Below, piece after piece: positions 11,824 through 25,475 of a stretch of DNA of 64,000 bases. Numbering within the stretch: position 1 is the stretch's first letter; every line of letters starts with the position of its first letter. This DNA is from Limnoperna fortunei. Taxonomy: Eukaryota; Mollusca; Bivalvia; Mytilida; Modiolidae. The translations under genes were made by a program, and so were the position numbers. The DNA lies in assembly GCA_944474755.1 (NCBI GenBank), contig OX104113.1, positions 61,586,074 through 61,650,073 on the forward strand, read 5' to 3'. Below the pieces are notes generated by a model, which saw only the letters and a list, made by a program, of their open reading frames with translations, was not told the origin of the DNA and ran no database searches.

Positions 11824-12156
11824 ATGAAAGCCAAAGTACAACAAAGATGCATCAACAAGAGGTCTACACTAGTAGACAGCGAGAAGCGCTTCAAAAGAGC
11901 TTGTGAACAGATAGTCCAGCTAAACTATACCTTAGATGCTCTTCAACAGAGATATAACAAAGCTAAGAAAGACAACCACAAGTCGTTCAGATATTCACTT
12001 CGTCTACGTATAGCTGTTGTGGACGGCATGCGAAACATGTACTACGACTATGCCCATAAGAAAGCGGAGGCTATAGCTGAACTCAGACAGGAACTGTTTG
12101 GAGAAGTAGTTGACATCGTAGCTGATGAACCTTCAGACATCGAGATGTACGATTAA
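11824..12156 (+). CDS. 110-aa array protein, copy 10
   Basis: Same protein as copy 1. TATA box 11746-11752; stem-loop 12187-12202. Spacer of CCCTTTCAG/GACCCG type. Confidence 0.85.
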   Translation: MKAKVQQRCINKRSTLVDSEKRFKRACEQIVQLNYTLDALQQRYNKAKKDNHKSFRYSLRLRIAVVDGMRNMYYDYAHKKAEAIAELRQELFGEVVDIVADEPSDIEMYD

Positions 12157-13066
12157 CTTTTGATGATGAAGAACACTTCTAAAAACGGTTCTTTTCAGAG
12201 CCACACACATTTTTCAAAAAGAGTCTATATTGTTGTTACACTTTTTCCAACTTATCCCGTTCTTCTCTTGTTATTTATTTTAAAGCTTCACAGAAATAAT
12301 TTCACCGAATATTTTTTTTAGAGAAACGAAATTTTCTGAAATTCAAAACGAAATTGAACGATTTCGTCATTTTTGTTTTATTTTCAAACTTCGGACATCT
12401 TGTAATATTTTCTTGTGTTCAAAATTACACCAAAATTTGCCTGGCTTGATGTAAAATATCAGAATAAAATACAGAAAAAAACTATTTAAGTCCTAATTTG
12501 TGCATAATTACGTAAATCAAAGGATTCGTTTAAAATGTACACAATTCATTATCGTACTTTTCTCGATTAAAAATCCACCAAATTGTCATTTCTCTTAAAA
12601 TTACGAATTTCAGTATGTAATTTTTGTGTTTTATACCAAATTTATTTCTTTTTTCCCTCTCAGCGAATTCGGTATATTTTTAATTATCTATTTCGTTTGT
12701 TTGTTTTTTTTTTTTTCGTTTCTTTTATCGTAACCAATTTTTTAGTTTAACGTTTAATTTTTTATATTACTAATCTTTTTTATGAAATATGTATTCCTCG
12801 AAATAATAATTAAATCAAATTGTTGTCTATTTGACAAATATCCCGTTATTAATTAACAAAGGTGTTTGACAATAAACACAAGCTGACGACACGAGACAGT
12901 TTTGACAATGGACCCGTGCTTTAAACTCAATTACTCTCTTATGTCAATCCTTTCTCAATTTCAGGTGTGTCAAAATGAGTGCTGGATGTATATAACCAAC
13001 CAAGTCATCGTTGATATTCAGAACTTGTTTCAACTTCAATAGTGCTAACACATCGAAATCAACACA

Positions 13067-13399
13067 ATGAAAGCCAAAGTACAACAAAGATGCATCAACA
13101 AGAGGTCTACACTAGTAGACAGCGAGAAGCGCTTCAAAAGAGCTTGTGAACAGATAGTCCAGCTAAACTATACCTTAGATGCTCTTCAACAGAGATATAA
13201 CAAAGCTAAGAAAGACAACCACAAGTCGTTCAGATATTCACTTCGTCTACGTATAGCTGTTGTGGACGGCATGCGAAACATGTACTACGACTATGCCCAT
13301 AAGAAAGCGGAGGCTATAGCTGAACTCAGACAGGAACTGTTTGGAGAAGTAGTTGACATCGTAGCTGATGAACCTTCAGACATCGAGATGTACGATTAA
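13067..13399 (+). CDS. 110-aa array protein, copy 11
   Basis: Same protein as copy 1. TATA box 12989-12995; stem-loop 13430-13445. CCCTCTCAG spacer with a long T-run, paired with copy 12. Confidence 0.85.
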   Translation: MKAKVQQRCINKRSTLVDSEKRFKRACEQIVQLNYTLDALQQRYNKAKKDNHKSFRYSLRLRIAVVDGMRNMYYDYAHKKAEAIAELRQELFGEVVDIVADEPSDIEMYD

Positions 13400-14309
13400 C
13401 TTTTGATGATGAAGAACACTTCTAAAAACGGTTCTTTTCAGAGCCACACACATTTTTCAAAAAGAGTCTATATTGTTGTTACACTTTTTCCAACTTATCC
13501 CGTTCTTCTCTTGTTATTTATTTTAAAGCTTCACAGAAATAATTTCACCGAATATTTTTTTTAGAGAAACGAAATTTTCTGAAATTCAAAACGAAATTGA
13601 ACGATTTCGTCATTTTTGTTTTATTTTCAAACTTCGGACATCTTGTAATATTTTCTTGTGTTCAAAATTACACCAAAATTTGCCTGGCTTGATGTAAAAT
13701 ATCAGAATAAAATACAGAAAAAAACTATTTAAGTCCTAATTTGTGCATAATTACGTAAATCAAAGGATTCGTTTAAAATGTACACAATTCATTATCGTAC
13801 TTTTCTCGATTAAAAATCCACCAAATTGTCATTTCTCTTAAAATTACGAATTTCAGTATGTAATTTTTGTGTTTTATACCAAATTTATTTCTTTTTTCCC
13901 TCTCAGCGAATTCGGTATATTTTTAATTATCTATTTCGTTTGTTTGTTTTTTTTTTTTTCGTTTCTTTTATCGTAACCAATTTTTTAGTTTAACGTTTAA
14001 TTTTTTATATTACTAATCTTTTTTATGAAATATGTATTCCTCGAAATAATAATTAAATCAAATTGTTGTCTATTTGACAAATATCCCGTTATTAATTAAC
14101 AAAGGTGTTTGACAATAAACACAAGCTGACGACACGAGACAGTTTTGACAATGGACCCGTGCTTTAAACTCAATTACTCTCTTATGTCAATCCTTTCTCA
14201 ATTTCAGGTGTGTCAAAATGAGTGCTGGATGTATATAACCAACCAAGTCATCGTTGATATTCAGAACTTGTTTCAACTTCAATAGTGCTAACACATCGAA
14301 ATCAACACA

Positions 14310-14642
14310 ATGAAAGCCAAAGTACAACAAAGATGCATCAACAAGAGGTCTACACTAGTAGACAGCGAGAAGCGCTTCAAAAGAGCTTGTGAACAGATAG
14401 TCCAGCTAAACTATACCTTAGATGCTCTTCAACAGAGATATAACAAAGCTAAGAAAGACAACCACAAGTCGTTCAGATATTCACTTCGTCTACGTATAGC
14501 TGTTGTGGACGGCATGCGAAACATGTACTACGACTATGCCCATAAGAAAGCGGAGGCTATAGCTGAACTCAGACAGGAACTGTTTGGAGAAGTAGTTGAC
14601 ATCGTAGCTGATGAACCTTCAGACATCGAGATGTACGATTAA
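14310..14642 (+). CDS. 110-aa array protein, copy 12
   Basis: Same protein as copy 1. TATA box 14232-14238; stem-loop 14673-14688. CCCTCTCAG spacer, same type as copy 11. Confidence 0.85.
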   Translation: MKAKVQQRCINKRSTLVDSEKRFKRACEQIVQLNYTLDALQQRYNKAKKDNHKSFRYSLRLRIAVVDGMRNMYYDYAHKKAEAIAELRQELFGEVVDIVADEPSDIEMYD

Positions 14643-15549
14643 CTTTTGATGATGAAGAACACTTCTAAAAACGGTTCTTTTCAGAGCCACACACATTTTT
14701 CAAAAAGAGTCTATATTGTTGTTACACTTTTTCCAACTTATCCCGTTCTTCTCTTGTTATTTATTTTAAAGCTTCACAGAAATAATTTCACCGAATATTT
14801 TTTTTAGAGAAACGAAATTTTCTGAAATTCAAAACGAAATTGAACGATTTCGTCATTTTTGTTTTATTTTCAAACTTCGGACATCTTGTAATATTTTCTT
14901 GTGTTCAAAATTACACCAAAATTTGCCTGGCTTGATGTAAAATATCAGAATAAAATACAGAAAAAAACTATTTAAGTCCTAATTTGTGCATAATTACGTA
15001 AATCAAAGGATTCGTTTAAAATGTACACAATTCATTATCGTACTTTTCTCGATTAAAAATCCACCAAATTGTCATTTCTCTTAAAATTACGAATTTCAGT
15101 ATGTAATTTTTGTGTTTTATACCAAATTTATTTCTTTTTTCCCTTTCAGCGAATTCGGTATATTTTTAATTATCTATTTCGTTTGTTTGTTTTTTTTTTC
15201 GTTTCTTTTATCGTAACCAATTTTTTAGTTTAACGTTTAATTTTTTATATTACTAATCTTTTTTATGAAATATGTATTCCTCGAAATAATAATTAAATCA
15301 AATTGTTGTCTATTTGACAAATATCCCGTTATTAATTAACAAAGGTGTTTGACAATAAACACAAGCTGACGACACGAGACAGTTTTGACAATGGACCCGT
15401 GCTTTAAACTCAATTACTCTCTTATGTCAATCCTTTCTCAATTTCAGGTGTGTCAAAATGAGTGCTGGATGTATATAACCAACCAAGTCATCGTTGATAT
15501 TCAGAACTTGTTTCAACTTCAATAGTGCTAACACATCGAAATCAACACA

Positions 15550-15882
15550 ATGAAAGCCAAAGTACAACAAAGATGCATCAACAAGAGGTCTACACTAGTA
15601 GACAGCGAGAAGCGCTTCAAAAGAGCTTGTGAACAGATAGTCCAGCTAAACTATACCTTAGATGCTCTTCAACAGAGATATAACAAAGCTAAGAAAGACA
15701 ACCACAAGTCGTTCAGATATTCACTTCGTCTACGTATAGCTGTTGTGGACGGCATGCGAAACATGTACTACGACTATGCCCATAAGAAAGCGGAGGCTAT
15801 AGCTGAACTCAGACAGGAACTGTTTGGAGAAGTAGTTGACATCGTAGCTGATGAACCTTCAGACATCGAGATGTACGATTAA
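15550..15882 (+). CDS. 110-aa array protein, copy 13
   Basis: Same protein as copy 1. TATA box 15472-15478; stem-loop 15913-15928. Spacer of CCCTTTCAG/GACCCG type. Confidence 0.85.
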   Translation: MKAKVQQRCINKRSTLVDSEKRFKRACEQIVQLNYTLDALQQRYNKAKKDNHKSFRYSLRLRIAVVDGMRNMYYDYAHKKAEAIAELRQELFGEVVDIVADEPSDIEMYD

Positions 15883-16789
15883 CTTTTGATGATGAAGAAC
15901 ACTTCTAAAAACGGTTCTTTTCAGAGCCACACACATTTTTCAAAAAGAGTCTATATTGTTGTTACACTTTTTCCAACTTATCCCGTTCTTCTCTTGTTAT
16001 TTATTTTAAAGCTTCACAGAAATAATTTCACCGAATATTTTTTTTAGAGAAACGAAATTTTCTGAAATTCAAAACGAAATTGAACGATTTCGTCATTTTT
16101 GTTTTATTTTCAAACTTCGGACATCTTGTAATATTTTCTTGTGTTCAAAATTACACCAAAATTTGCCTGGCTTGATGTAAAATATCAGAATAAAATACAG
16201 AAAAAAACTATTTAAGTCCTAATTTGTGCATAATTACGTAAATCAAAGGATTCGTTTAAAATGTACACAATTCATTATCGTACTTTTCTCGATTAAAAAT
16301 CCACCAAATTGTCATTTCTCTTAAAATTACGAATTTCAGTATGTAATTTTTGTGTTTTATACCAAATTTATTTCTTTTTTCCCTTTCAGCGAATTCGGTA
16401 TATTTTTAATTATCTATTTCGTTTGTTTGTTTTTTTTTTCGTTTCTTTTATCGTAACCAATTTTTTAGTTTAACGTTTAATTTTTTATATTACTAATCTT
16501 TTTTATGAAATATGTATTCCTCGAAATAATAATTAAATCAAATTGTTGTCTATTTGACAAATATCCCGTTATTAATTAACAAAGGTGTTTGACAATAAAC
16601 ACAAGCTGACGACACGAGACAGTTTTGACAATGGACTCGTGCTTTAAACTCAATTACTCTCTTATGTCAATCCTTTCTCAATTTCAGGTGTGTCAAAATG
16701 AGTGCTGGATGTATATAACCAACCAAGTCATCGTTGATATTCAGAACTTGTTTCAACTTCAATAGTGCTAACACATCGAAATCAACACA

Positions 16790-17122
16790 ATGAAAGCCAA
16801 AGTACAACAAAGATGCATCAACAAGAGGTCTACACTAGTAGACAGCGAGAAGCGCTTCAAAAGAGCTTGTGAACAGATAGTCCAGCTAAACTATACCTTA
16901 GATGCTCTTCAACAGAGATATAACAAAGCTAAGAAAGACAACCACAAGTCGTTCAGATATTCACTTCGTCTACGTATAGCTGTTGTGGACGGCATGCGAA
17001 ACATGTACTACGACTATGCCCATAAGAAAGCGGAGGCTATAGCTGAACTCAGACAGGAACTGTTTGGAGAAGTAGTTGACATCGTAGCTGATGAACCTTC
17101 AGACATCGAGATGTACGATTAA
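16790..17122 (+). CDS. 110-aa array protein, copy 14
   Basis: Same protein as copy 1. TATA box 16712-16718; stem-loop 17153-17168. GACTCG marker upstream, five units after copy 9. Confidence 0.85.
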   Translation: MKAKVQQRCINKRSTLVDSEKRFKRACEQIVQLNYTLDALQQRYNKAKKDNHKSFRYSLRLRIAVVDGMRNMYYDYAHKKAEAIAELRQELFGEVVDIVADEPSDIEMYD

Positions 17123-18029
17123 CTTTTGATGATGAAGAACACTTCTAAAAACGGTTCTTTTCAGAGCCACACACATTTTTCAAAAAGAGTCTATATTGTT
17201 GTTACACTTTTTCCAACTTATCCCGTTCTTCTCTTGTTATTTATTTTAAAGCTTCACAGAAATAATTTCACCGAATATTTTTTTTAGAGAAACCAAATTT
17301 TCTGAAATTCAAAACGAAATTGAACGATTTCGTCATTTTTGTTTTATTTTCAAACTTCGGACATCTTGTAATATTTTCTTGTGTTCAAAATTACACCAAA
17401 ATTTGCCTGGCTTGATGTAAAATATCAGAATAAAATACAGAAAAAAACTATTTAAGTCCTAATTTGTGCATAATTACGTAAATCAAAGGATTCGTTTAAA
17501 ATGTACACAATTCATTATCGTACTTTTCTCGATTAAAAATCCACCAAATTGTCATTTCTCTTAAAATTACGAATTTCAGTATGTAATTTTTGTGTTTTAT
17601 ACCAAATTTATTTCTTTTTTCCCTTTCAGCGAATTCGGTATATTTTTAATTATCTATTTCGTTTGTTTGTTTTTTTTTTCGTTTCTTTTATCGTAACCAA
17701 TTTTTTAGTTTAACGTTTAATTTTTTATATTACTAATCTTTTTTATGAAATATGTATTCCTCGAAATAATAATTAAATCAAATTGTTGTCTATTTGACAA
17801 ATATCCCGTTATTAATTAACAAAGGTGTTTGACAATAAACACAAGCTGACGACACGAGACAGTTTTGACAATGGACCCGTGCTTTAAACTCAATTACTCT
17901 CTTATGTCAATCCTTTCTCAATTTCAGGTGTGTCAAAATGAGTGCTGGATGTATATAACCAACCAAGTCATCGTTGATATTCAGAACTTGTTTCAACTTC
18001 AATAGTGCTAACACATCGAAATCAACACA

Positions 18030-18362
18030 ATGAAAGCCAAAGTACAACAAAGATGCATCAACAAGAGGTCTACACTAGTAGACAGCGAGAAGCGCTTCAA
18101 AAGAGCTTGTGAACAGATAGTCCAGCTAAACTATACCTTAGATGCTCTTCAACAGAGATATAACAAAGCTAAGAAAGACAACCACAAGTCGTTCAGATAT
18201 TCACTTCGTCTACGTATAGCTGTTGTGGACGGCATGCGAAACATGTACTACGACTATGCCCATAAGAAAGCGGAGGCTATAGCTGAACTCAGACAGGAAC
18301 TGTTTGGAGAAGTAGTTGACATCGTAGCTGATGAACCTTCAGACATCGAGATGTACGATTAA
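18030..18362 (+). CDS. 110-aa array protein, copy 15
   Basis: Same protein as copy 1. TATA box 17952-17958; stem-loop 18393-18408. First unit of the five-unit block 15-19, which is repeated as 20-24. Confidence 0.85.
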   Translation: MKAKVQQRCINKRSTLVDSEKRFKRACEQIVQLNYTLDALQQRYNKAKKDNHKSFRYSLRLRIAVVDGMRNMYYDYAHKKAEAIAELRQELFGEVVDIVADEPSDIEMYD

Positions 18363-19271
18363 CTTTTGATGATGAAGAACACTTCTAAAAACGGTTCTTT
18401 TCAGAGCCACACACATTTTTCAAAAAGAGTCTATATTGTTGTTACACTTTTTCCAACTTATCCCGTTCTTCTCTTGTTATTTATTTTAAAGCTTCACAGA
18501 AATAATTTCACCGAATATTTTTTTTAGAGAAACCAAATTTTCTGAAATTCAAAACGAAATTGAACGATTTCGTCATTTTTGTTTTATTTTCAAACTTCGG
18601 ACATCTTGTAATATTTTCTTGTGTTCAAAATTACACCAAAATTTGCCTGGCTTGATGTAAAATATCAGAATAAAATACAGAAAAAAACTATTTAAGTCCT
18701 AATTTGTGCATAATTACGTAAATCAAAGGATTCGTTTAAAATGTACACAATTCATTATCGTACTTTTCTCGATTAAAAATCCACCAAATTGTCATTTCTC
18801 TTAAAATTACGAATTTCAGTATGTAATTTTTGTGTTTTATACCAAATTTATTTCTTTTTTCCCTCTCAGCGAATTCGGTATATTTTTAATTATCTATTTC
18901 GTTTGTTTGTTTTTTTTTTTTCGTTTCTTTTATCGTAACCAATTTTTTAGTTTAACGTTTAATTTTTTATATTACTAATCTTTTTTATGAAATATGTATT
19001 CCTCGAAATAATAATTAAATCAAATTGTTGTCTATTTGACAAATATCCCGTTATTAATTAACAAAGGTGTTTGACAATAAACACAAGCTGACGACACGAG
19101 ACAGTTTTGACAATGGACCCGTGCTTTAAACTCAATTACTCTCTTATGTCAATCCTTTCTCAATTTCAGGTGTGTCAAAATGAGTGCTGGATGTATATAA
19201 CCAACCAAGTCATCGTTGATATTCAGAACTTGTTTCAACTTCAATAGTGCTAACACATCGAAATCAACACA

Positions 19272-19604
19272 ATGAAAGCCAAAGTACAACAAAGATGCAT
19301 CAACAAGAGGTCTACACTAGTAGACAGCGAGAAGCGCTTCAAAAGAGCTTGTGAACAGATAGTCCAGCTAAACTATACCTTAGATGCTCTTCAACAGAGA
19401 TATAACAAAGCTAAGAAAGACAACCACAAGTCGTTCAGATATTCACTTCGTCTACGTATAGCTGTTGTGGACGGCATGCGAAACATGTACTACGACTATG
19501 CCCATAAGAAAGCGGAGGCTATAGCTGAACTCAGACAGGAACTGTTTGGAGAAGTAGTTGACATCGTAGCTGATGAACCTTCAGACATCGAGATGTACGA
19601 TTAA
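19272..19604 (+). CDS. 110-aa array protein, copy 16
   Basis: Same protein as copy 1. TATA box 19194-19200; stem-loop 19635-19650. CCCTCTCAG spacer; counterpart of copy 21. Confidence 0.85.
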   Translation: MKAKVQQRCINKRSTLVDSEKRFKRACEQIVQLNYTLDALQQRYNKAKKDNHKSFRYSLRLRIAVVDGMRNMYYDYAHKKAEAIAELRQELFGEVVDIVADEPSDIEMYD

Positions 19605-20513
19605 CTTTTGATGATGAAGAACACTTCTAAAAACGGTTCTTTTCAGAGCCACACACATTTTTCAAAAAGAGTCTATATTGTTGTTACACTTTTTCCAACT
19701 TATCCCGTTCTTCTCTTGTTATTTATTTTAAAGCTTCACAGAAATAATTTCACCGAATATTTTTTTTAGAGAAACCAAATTTTCTGAAATTCAAAACGAA
19801 ATTGAACGATTTCGTCATTTTTGTTTTATTTTCAAACTTCGGACATCTTGTAATATTTTCTTGTGTTCAAAATTACACCAAAATTTGCCTGGCTTGATGT
19901 AAAATATCAGAATAAAATACAGAAAAAAACTATTTAAGTCCTAATTTGTGCATAATTACGTAAATCAAAGGATTCGTTTAAAATGTACACAATTCATTAT
20001 CGTACTTTTCTCGATTAAAAATCCACCAAATTGTCATTTCTCTTAAAATTACGAATTTCAGTATGTAATTTTTGTGTTTTATACCAAATTTATTTCTTTT
20101 TTCCCTCTCAGCGAATTCGGTATATTTTTAATTATCTATTTCGTTTGTTTGTTTTTTTTTTTTCGTTTCTTTTATCGTAACCAATTTTTTAGTTTAACGT
20201 TTAATTTTTTATATTACTAATCTTTTTTATGAAATATGTATTCCTCGAAATAATAATTAAATCAAATTGTTGTCTATTTGACAAATATCCCGTTATTAAT
20301 TAACAAAGGTGTTTGACAATAAACACAAGCTGACGACACGAGACAGTTTTGACAATGGACCCGTGCTTTAAACTCAATTACTCTCTTATGTCAATCCTTT
20401 CTCAATTTCAGGTGTGTCAAAATGAGTGCTGGATGTATATAACCAACCAAGTCATCGTTGATATTCAGAACTTGTTTCAACTTCAATAGTGCTAACACAT
20501 CGAAATCAACACA

Positions 20514-20846
20514 ATGAAAGCCAAAGTACAACAAAGATGCATCAACAAGAGGTCTACACTAGTAGACAGCGAGAAGCGCTTCAAAAGAGCTTGTGAACAG
20601 ATAGTCCAGCTAAACTATACCTTAGATGCTCTTCAACAGAGATATAACAAAGCTAAGAAAGACAACCACAAGTCGTTCAGATATTCACTTCGTCTACGTA
20701 TAGCTGTTGTGGACGGCATGCGAAACATGTACTACGACTATGCCCATAAGAAAGCGGAGGCTATAGCTGAACTCAGACAGGAACTGTTTGGAGAAGTAGT
20801 TGACATCGTAGCTGATGAACCTTCAGACATCGAGATGTACGATTAA
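20514..20846 (+). CDS. 110-aa array protein, copy 17
   Basis: Same protein as copy 1. TATA box 20436-20442; stem-loop 20877-20892. CCCTCTCAG spacer; counterpart of copy 22. Confidence 0.85.
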   Translation: MKAKVQQRCINKRSTLVDSEKRFKRACEQIVQLNYTLDALQQRYNKAKKDNHKSFRYSLRLRIAVVDGMRNMYYDYAHKKAEAIAELRQELFGEVVDIVADEPSDIEMYD

Positions 20847-21753
20847 CTTTTGATGATGAAGAACACTTCTAAAAACGGTTCTTTTCAGAGCCACACACAT
20901 TTTTCAAAAAGAGTCTATATTGTTGTTACACTTTTTCCAACTTATCCCGTTCTTCTCTTGTTATTTATTTTAAAGCTTCACAGAAATAATTTCACCGAAT
21001 ATTTTTTTTAGAGAAACCAAATTTTCTGAAATTCAAAACGAAATTGAACGATTTCGTCATTTTTGTTTTATTTTCAAACTTCGGACATCTTGTAATATTT
21101 TCTTGTGTTCAAAATTACACCAAAATTTGCCTGGCTTGATGTAAAATATCAGAATAAAATACAGAAAAAAACTATTTAAGTCCTAATTTGTGCATAATTA
21201 CGTAAATCAAAGGATTCGTTTAAAATGTACACAATTCATTATCGTACTTTTCTCGATTAAAAATCCACCAAATTGTCATTTCTCTTAAAATTACGAATTT
21301 CAGTATGTAATTTTTGTGTTTTATACCAAATTTATTTCTTTTTTCCCTTTCAGCGAATTCGGTATATTTTTAATTATCTATTTCGTTTGTTTGTTTTTTT
21401 TTTCGTTTCTTTTATCGTAACCAATTTTTTAGTTTAACGTTTAATTTTTTATATTACTAATCTTTTTTATGAAATATGTATTCCTCGAAATAATAATTAA
21501 ATCAAATTGTTGTCTATTTGACAAATATCCCGTTATTAATTAACAAAGGTGTTTGACAATAAACACAAGCTGACGACACGAGACAGTTTTGACAATGGAC
21601 TCGTGCTTTAAACTCAATTACTCTCTTATGTCAATCCTTTCTCAATTTCAGGTGTGTCAAAATGAGTGCTGGATGTATATAACCAACCAAGTCATCGTTG
21701 ATATTCAGAACTTGTTTCAACTTCAATAGTGCTAACACATCGAAATCAACACA

Positions 21754-22086
21754 ATGAAAGCCAAAGTACAACAAAGATGCATCAACAAGAGGTCTACACT
21801 AGTAGACAGCGAGAAGCGCTTCAAAAGAGCTTGTGAACAGATAGTCCAGCTAAACTATACCTTAGATGCTCTTCAACAGAGATATAACAAAGCTAAGAAA
21901 GACAACCACAAGTCGTTCAGATATTCACTTCGTCTACGTATAGCTGTTGTGGACGGCATGCGAAACATGTACTACGACTATGCCCATAAGAAAGCGGAGG
22001 CTATAGCTGAACTCAGACAGGAACTGTTTGGAGAAGTAGTTGACATCGTAGCTGATGAACCTTCAGACATCGAGATGTACGATTAA
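21754..22086 (+). CDS. 110-aa array protein, copy 18
   Basis: Same protein as copy 1. TATA box 21676-21682; stem-loop 22117-22132. GACTCG marker upstream; counterpart of copy 23. Confidence 0.85.
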   Translation: MKAKVQQRCINKRSTLVDSEKRFKRACEQIVQLNYTLDALQQRYNKAKKDNHKSFRYSLRLRIAVVDGMRNMYYDYAHKKAEAIAELRQELFGEVVDIVADEPSDIEMYD

Positions 22087-22993
22087 CTTTTGATGATGAA
22101 GAACACTTCTAAAAACGGTTCTTTTCAGAGCCACACACATTTTTCAAAAAGAGTCTATATTGTTGTTACACTTTTTCCAACTTATCCCGTTCTTCTCTTG
22201 TTATTTATTTTAAAGCTTCACAGAAATAATTTCACCGAATATTTTTTTTAGAGAAACCAAATTTTCTGAAATTCAAAACGAAATTGAACGATTTCGTCAT
22301 TTTTGTTTTATTTTCAAACTTCGGACATCTTGTAATATTTTCTTGTGTTCAAAATTACACCAAAATTTGCCTGGCTTGATGTAAAATATCAGAATAAAAT
22401 ACAGAAAAAAACTATTTAAGTCCTAATTTGTGCATAATTACGTAAATCAAAGGATTCGTTTAAAATGTACACAATTCATTATCGTACTTTTCTCGATTAA
22501 AAATCCACCAAATTGTCATTTCTCTTAAAATTACGAATTTCAGTATGTAATTTTTGTGTTTTATACCAAATTTATTTCTTTTTTCCCTTTCAGCGAATTC
22601 GGTATATTTTTAATTATCTATTTCGTTTGTTTGGTTTTTTTTTCGTTTCTTTTATCGTAACCAATTTTTTAGCTTAACGTTTAATTTTTTATATTACTAA
22701 TCTTTTTTATGAAATATGTATTCCTCGAAATAATAATTAAATCAAATTGTTGTCTATTTGACAAATATCCCGTTATTAATTAACAAAGGTGTTTGACAAT
22801 AAACACAAGCTGACGACACGAGACAGTTTTGACAATGAACCCGTGCTTTAAACTCAATTACTCTCTTATGTCAATCCTTTCTCAATTTCAGGTGTGTCAA
22901 AATGAGTGCTGGATGTATATAACCAACCAAGTCATCGTTGATATTCAGAACTTGTTTCAACTTCAATAGTGCTAACACATCGAAATCAACACA

Positions 22994-23326
22994 ATGAAAG
23001 CCAAAGTACAACAAAGATGCATCAACAAGAGGTCTACACTAGTAGACAGCGAGAAGCGCTTCAAAAGAGCTTGTGAACAGATAGTCCAGCTAAACTATAC
23101 CTTAGATGCTCTTCAACAGAGATATAACAAAGCTAAGAAAGACAACCACAAGTCGTTCAGATATTCACTTCGTCTACGTATAGCTGTTGTGGACGGCATG
23201 CGAAACATGTACTACGACTATGCCCATAAGAAAGCGGAGGCTATAGCTGAACTCAGACAGGAACTGTTTGGAGAAGTAGTTGACATCGTAGCTGATGAAC
23301 CTTCAGACATCGAGATGTACGATTAA
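22994..23326 (+). CDS. 110-aa array protein, copy 19
   Basis: Same protein as copy 1. TATA box 22916-22922; stem-loop 23357-23372. The spacer has three linked variants: TTTGGTTTTT, TTAGCTTAACG and CAATGAACCC. They are shared only with copy 24, five units on. Confidence 0.85.
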   Translation: MKAKVQQRCINKRSTLVDSEKRFKRACEQIVQLNYTLDALQQRYNKAKKDNHKSFRYSLRLRIAVVDGMRNMYYDYAHKKAEAIAELRQELFGEVVDIVADEPSDIEMYD

Positions 23327-24233
23327 CTTTTGATGATGAAGAACACTTCTAAAAACGGTTCTTTTCAGAGCCACACACATTTTTCAAAAAGAGTCTATAT
23401 TGTTGTTACACTTTTTCCAACTTATCCCGTTCTTCTCTTGTTATTTATTTTAAAGCTTCACAGAAATAATTTCACCGAATATTTTTTTTAGAGAAACCAA
23501 ATTTTCTGAAATTCAAAACGAAATTGAACGATTTCGTCATTTTTGTTTTATTTTCAAACTTCGGACATCTTGTAATATTTTCTTGTGTTCAAAATTACAC
23601 CAAAATTTGCCTGGCTTGATGTAAAATATCAGAATAAAATACAGAAAAAAACTATTTAAGTCCTAATTTGTGCATAATTACGTAAATCAAAGGATTCGTT
23701 TAAAATGTACACAATTCATTATCGTACTTTTCTCGATTAAAAATCCACCAAATTGTCATTTCTCTTAAAATTACGAATTTCAGTATGTAATTTTTGTGTT
23801 TTATACCAAATTTATTTCTTTTTTCCCTTTCAGCGAATTCGGTATATTTTTAATTATCTATTTCGTTTGTTTGTTTTTTTTTTCGTTTCTTTTATCGTAA
23901 CCAATTTTTTAGTTTAACGTTTAATTTTTTATATTACTAATCTTTTTTATGAAATATGTATTCCTCGAAATAATAATTAAATCAAATTGTTGTCTATTTG
24001 ACAAATATCCCGTTATTAATTAACAAAGGTGTTTGACAATAAACACAAGCTGACGACACGAGACAGTTTTGACAATGGACCCGTGCTTTAAACTCAATTA
24101 CTCTCTTATGTCAATCCTTTCTCAATTTCAGGTGTGTCAAAATGAGTGCTGGATGTATATAACCAACCAAGTCATCGTTGATATTCAGAACTTGTTTCAA
24201 CTTCAATAGTGCTAACACATCGAAATCAACACA

Positions 24234-24566
24234 ATGAAAGCCAAAGTACAACAAAGATGCATCAACAAGAGGTCTACACTAGTAGACAGCGAGAAGCGCT
24301 TCAAAAGAGCTTGTGAACAGATAGTCCAGCTAAACTATACCTTAGATGCTCTTCAACAGAGATATAACAAAGCTAAGAAAGACAACCACAAGTCGTTCAG
24401 ATATTCACTTCGTCTACGTATAGCTGTTGTGGACGGCATGCGAAACATGTACTACGACTATGCCCATAAGAAAGCGGAGGCTATAGCTGAACTCAGACAG
24501 GAACTGTTTGGAGAAGTAGTTGACATCGTAGCTGATGAACCTTCAGACATCGAGATGTACGATTAA
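24234..24566 (+). CDS. 110-aa array protein, copy 20
   Basis: Same protein as copy 1. TATA box 24156-24162; stem-loop 24597-24612. First unit of the second five-unit block. Confidence 0.85.
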   Translation: MKAKVQQRCINKRSTLVDSEKRFKRACEQIVQLNYTLDALQQRYNKAKKDNHKSFRYSLRLRIAVVDGMRNMYYDYAHKKAEAIAELRQELFGEVVDIVADEPSDIEMYD

Positions 24567-25475
24567 CTTTTGATGATGAAGAACACTTCTAAAAACGGTT
24601 CTTTTCAGAGCCACACACATTTTTCAAAAAGAGTCTATATTGTTGTTACACTTTTTCCAACTTATCCCGTTCTTCTCTTGTTATTTATTTTAAAGCTTCA
24701 CAGAAATAATTTCACCGAATATTTTTTTTAGAGAAACCAAATTTTCTGAAATTCAAAACGAAATTGAACGATTTCGTCATTTTTGTTTTATTTTCAAACT
24801 TCGGACATCTTGTAATATTTTCTTGTGTTCAAAATTACACCAAAATTTGCCTGGCTTGATGTAAAATATCAGAATAAAATACAGAAAAAAACTATTTAAG
24901 TCCTAATTTGTGCATAATTACGTAAATCAAAGGATTCGTTTAAAATGTACACAATTCATTATCGTACTTTTCTCGATTAAAAATCCACCAAATTGTCATT
25001 TCTCTTAAAATTACGAATTTCAGTATGTAATTTTTGTGTTTTATACCAAATTTATTTCTTTTTTCCCTCTCAGCGAATTCGGTATATTTTTAATTATCTA
25101 TTTCGTTTGTTTGTTTTTTTTTTTTCGTTTCTTTTATCGTAACCAATTTTTTAGTTTAACGTTTAATTTTTTATATTACTAATCTTTTTTATGAAATATG
25201 TATTCCTCGAAATAATAATTAAATCAAATTGTTGTCTATTTGACAAATATCCCGTTATTAATTAACAAAGGTGTTTGACAATAAACACAAGCTGACGACA
25301 CGAGACAGTTTTGACAATGGACCCGTGCTTTAAACTCAATTACTCTCTTATGTCAATCCTTTCTCAATTTCAGGTGTGTCAAAATGAGTGCTGGATGTAT
25401 ATAACCAACCAAGTCATCGTTGATATTCAGAACTTGTTTCAACTTCAATAGTGCTAACACATCGAAATCAACACA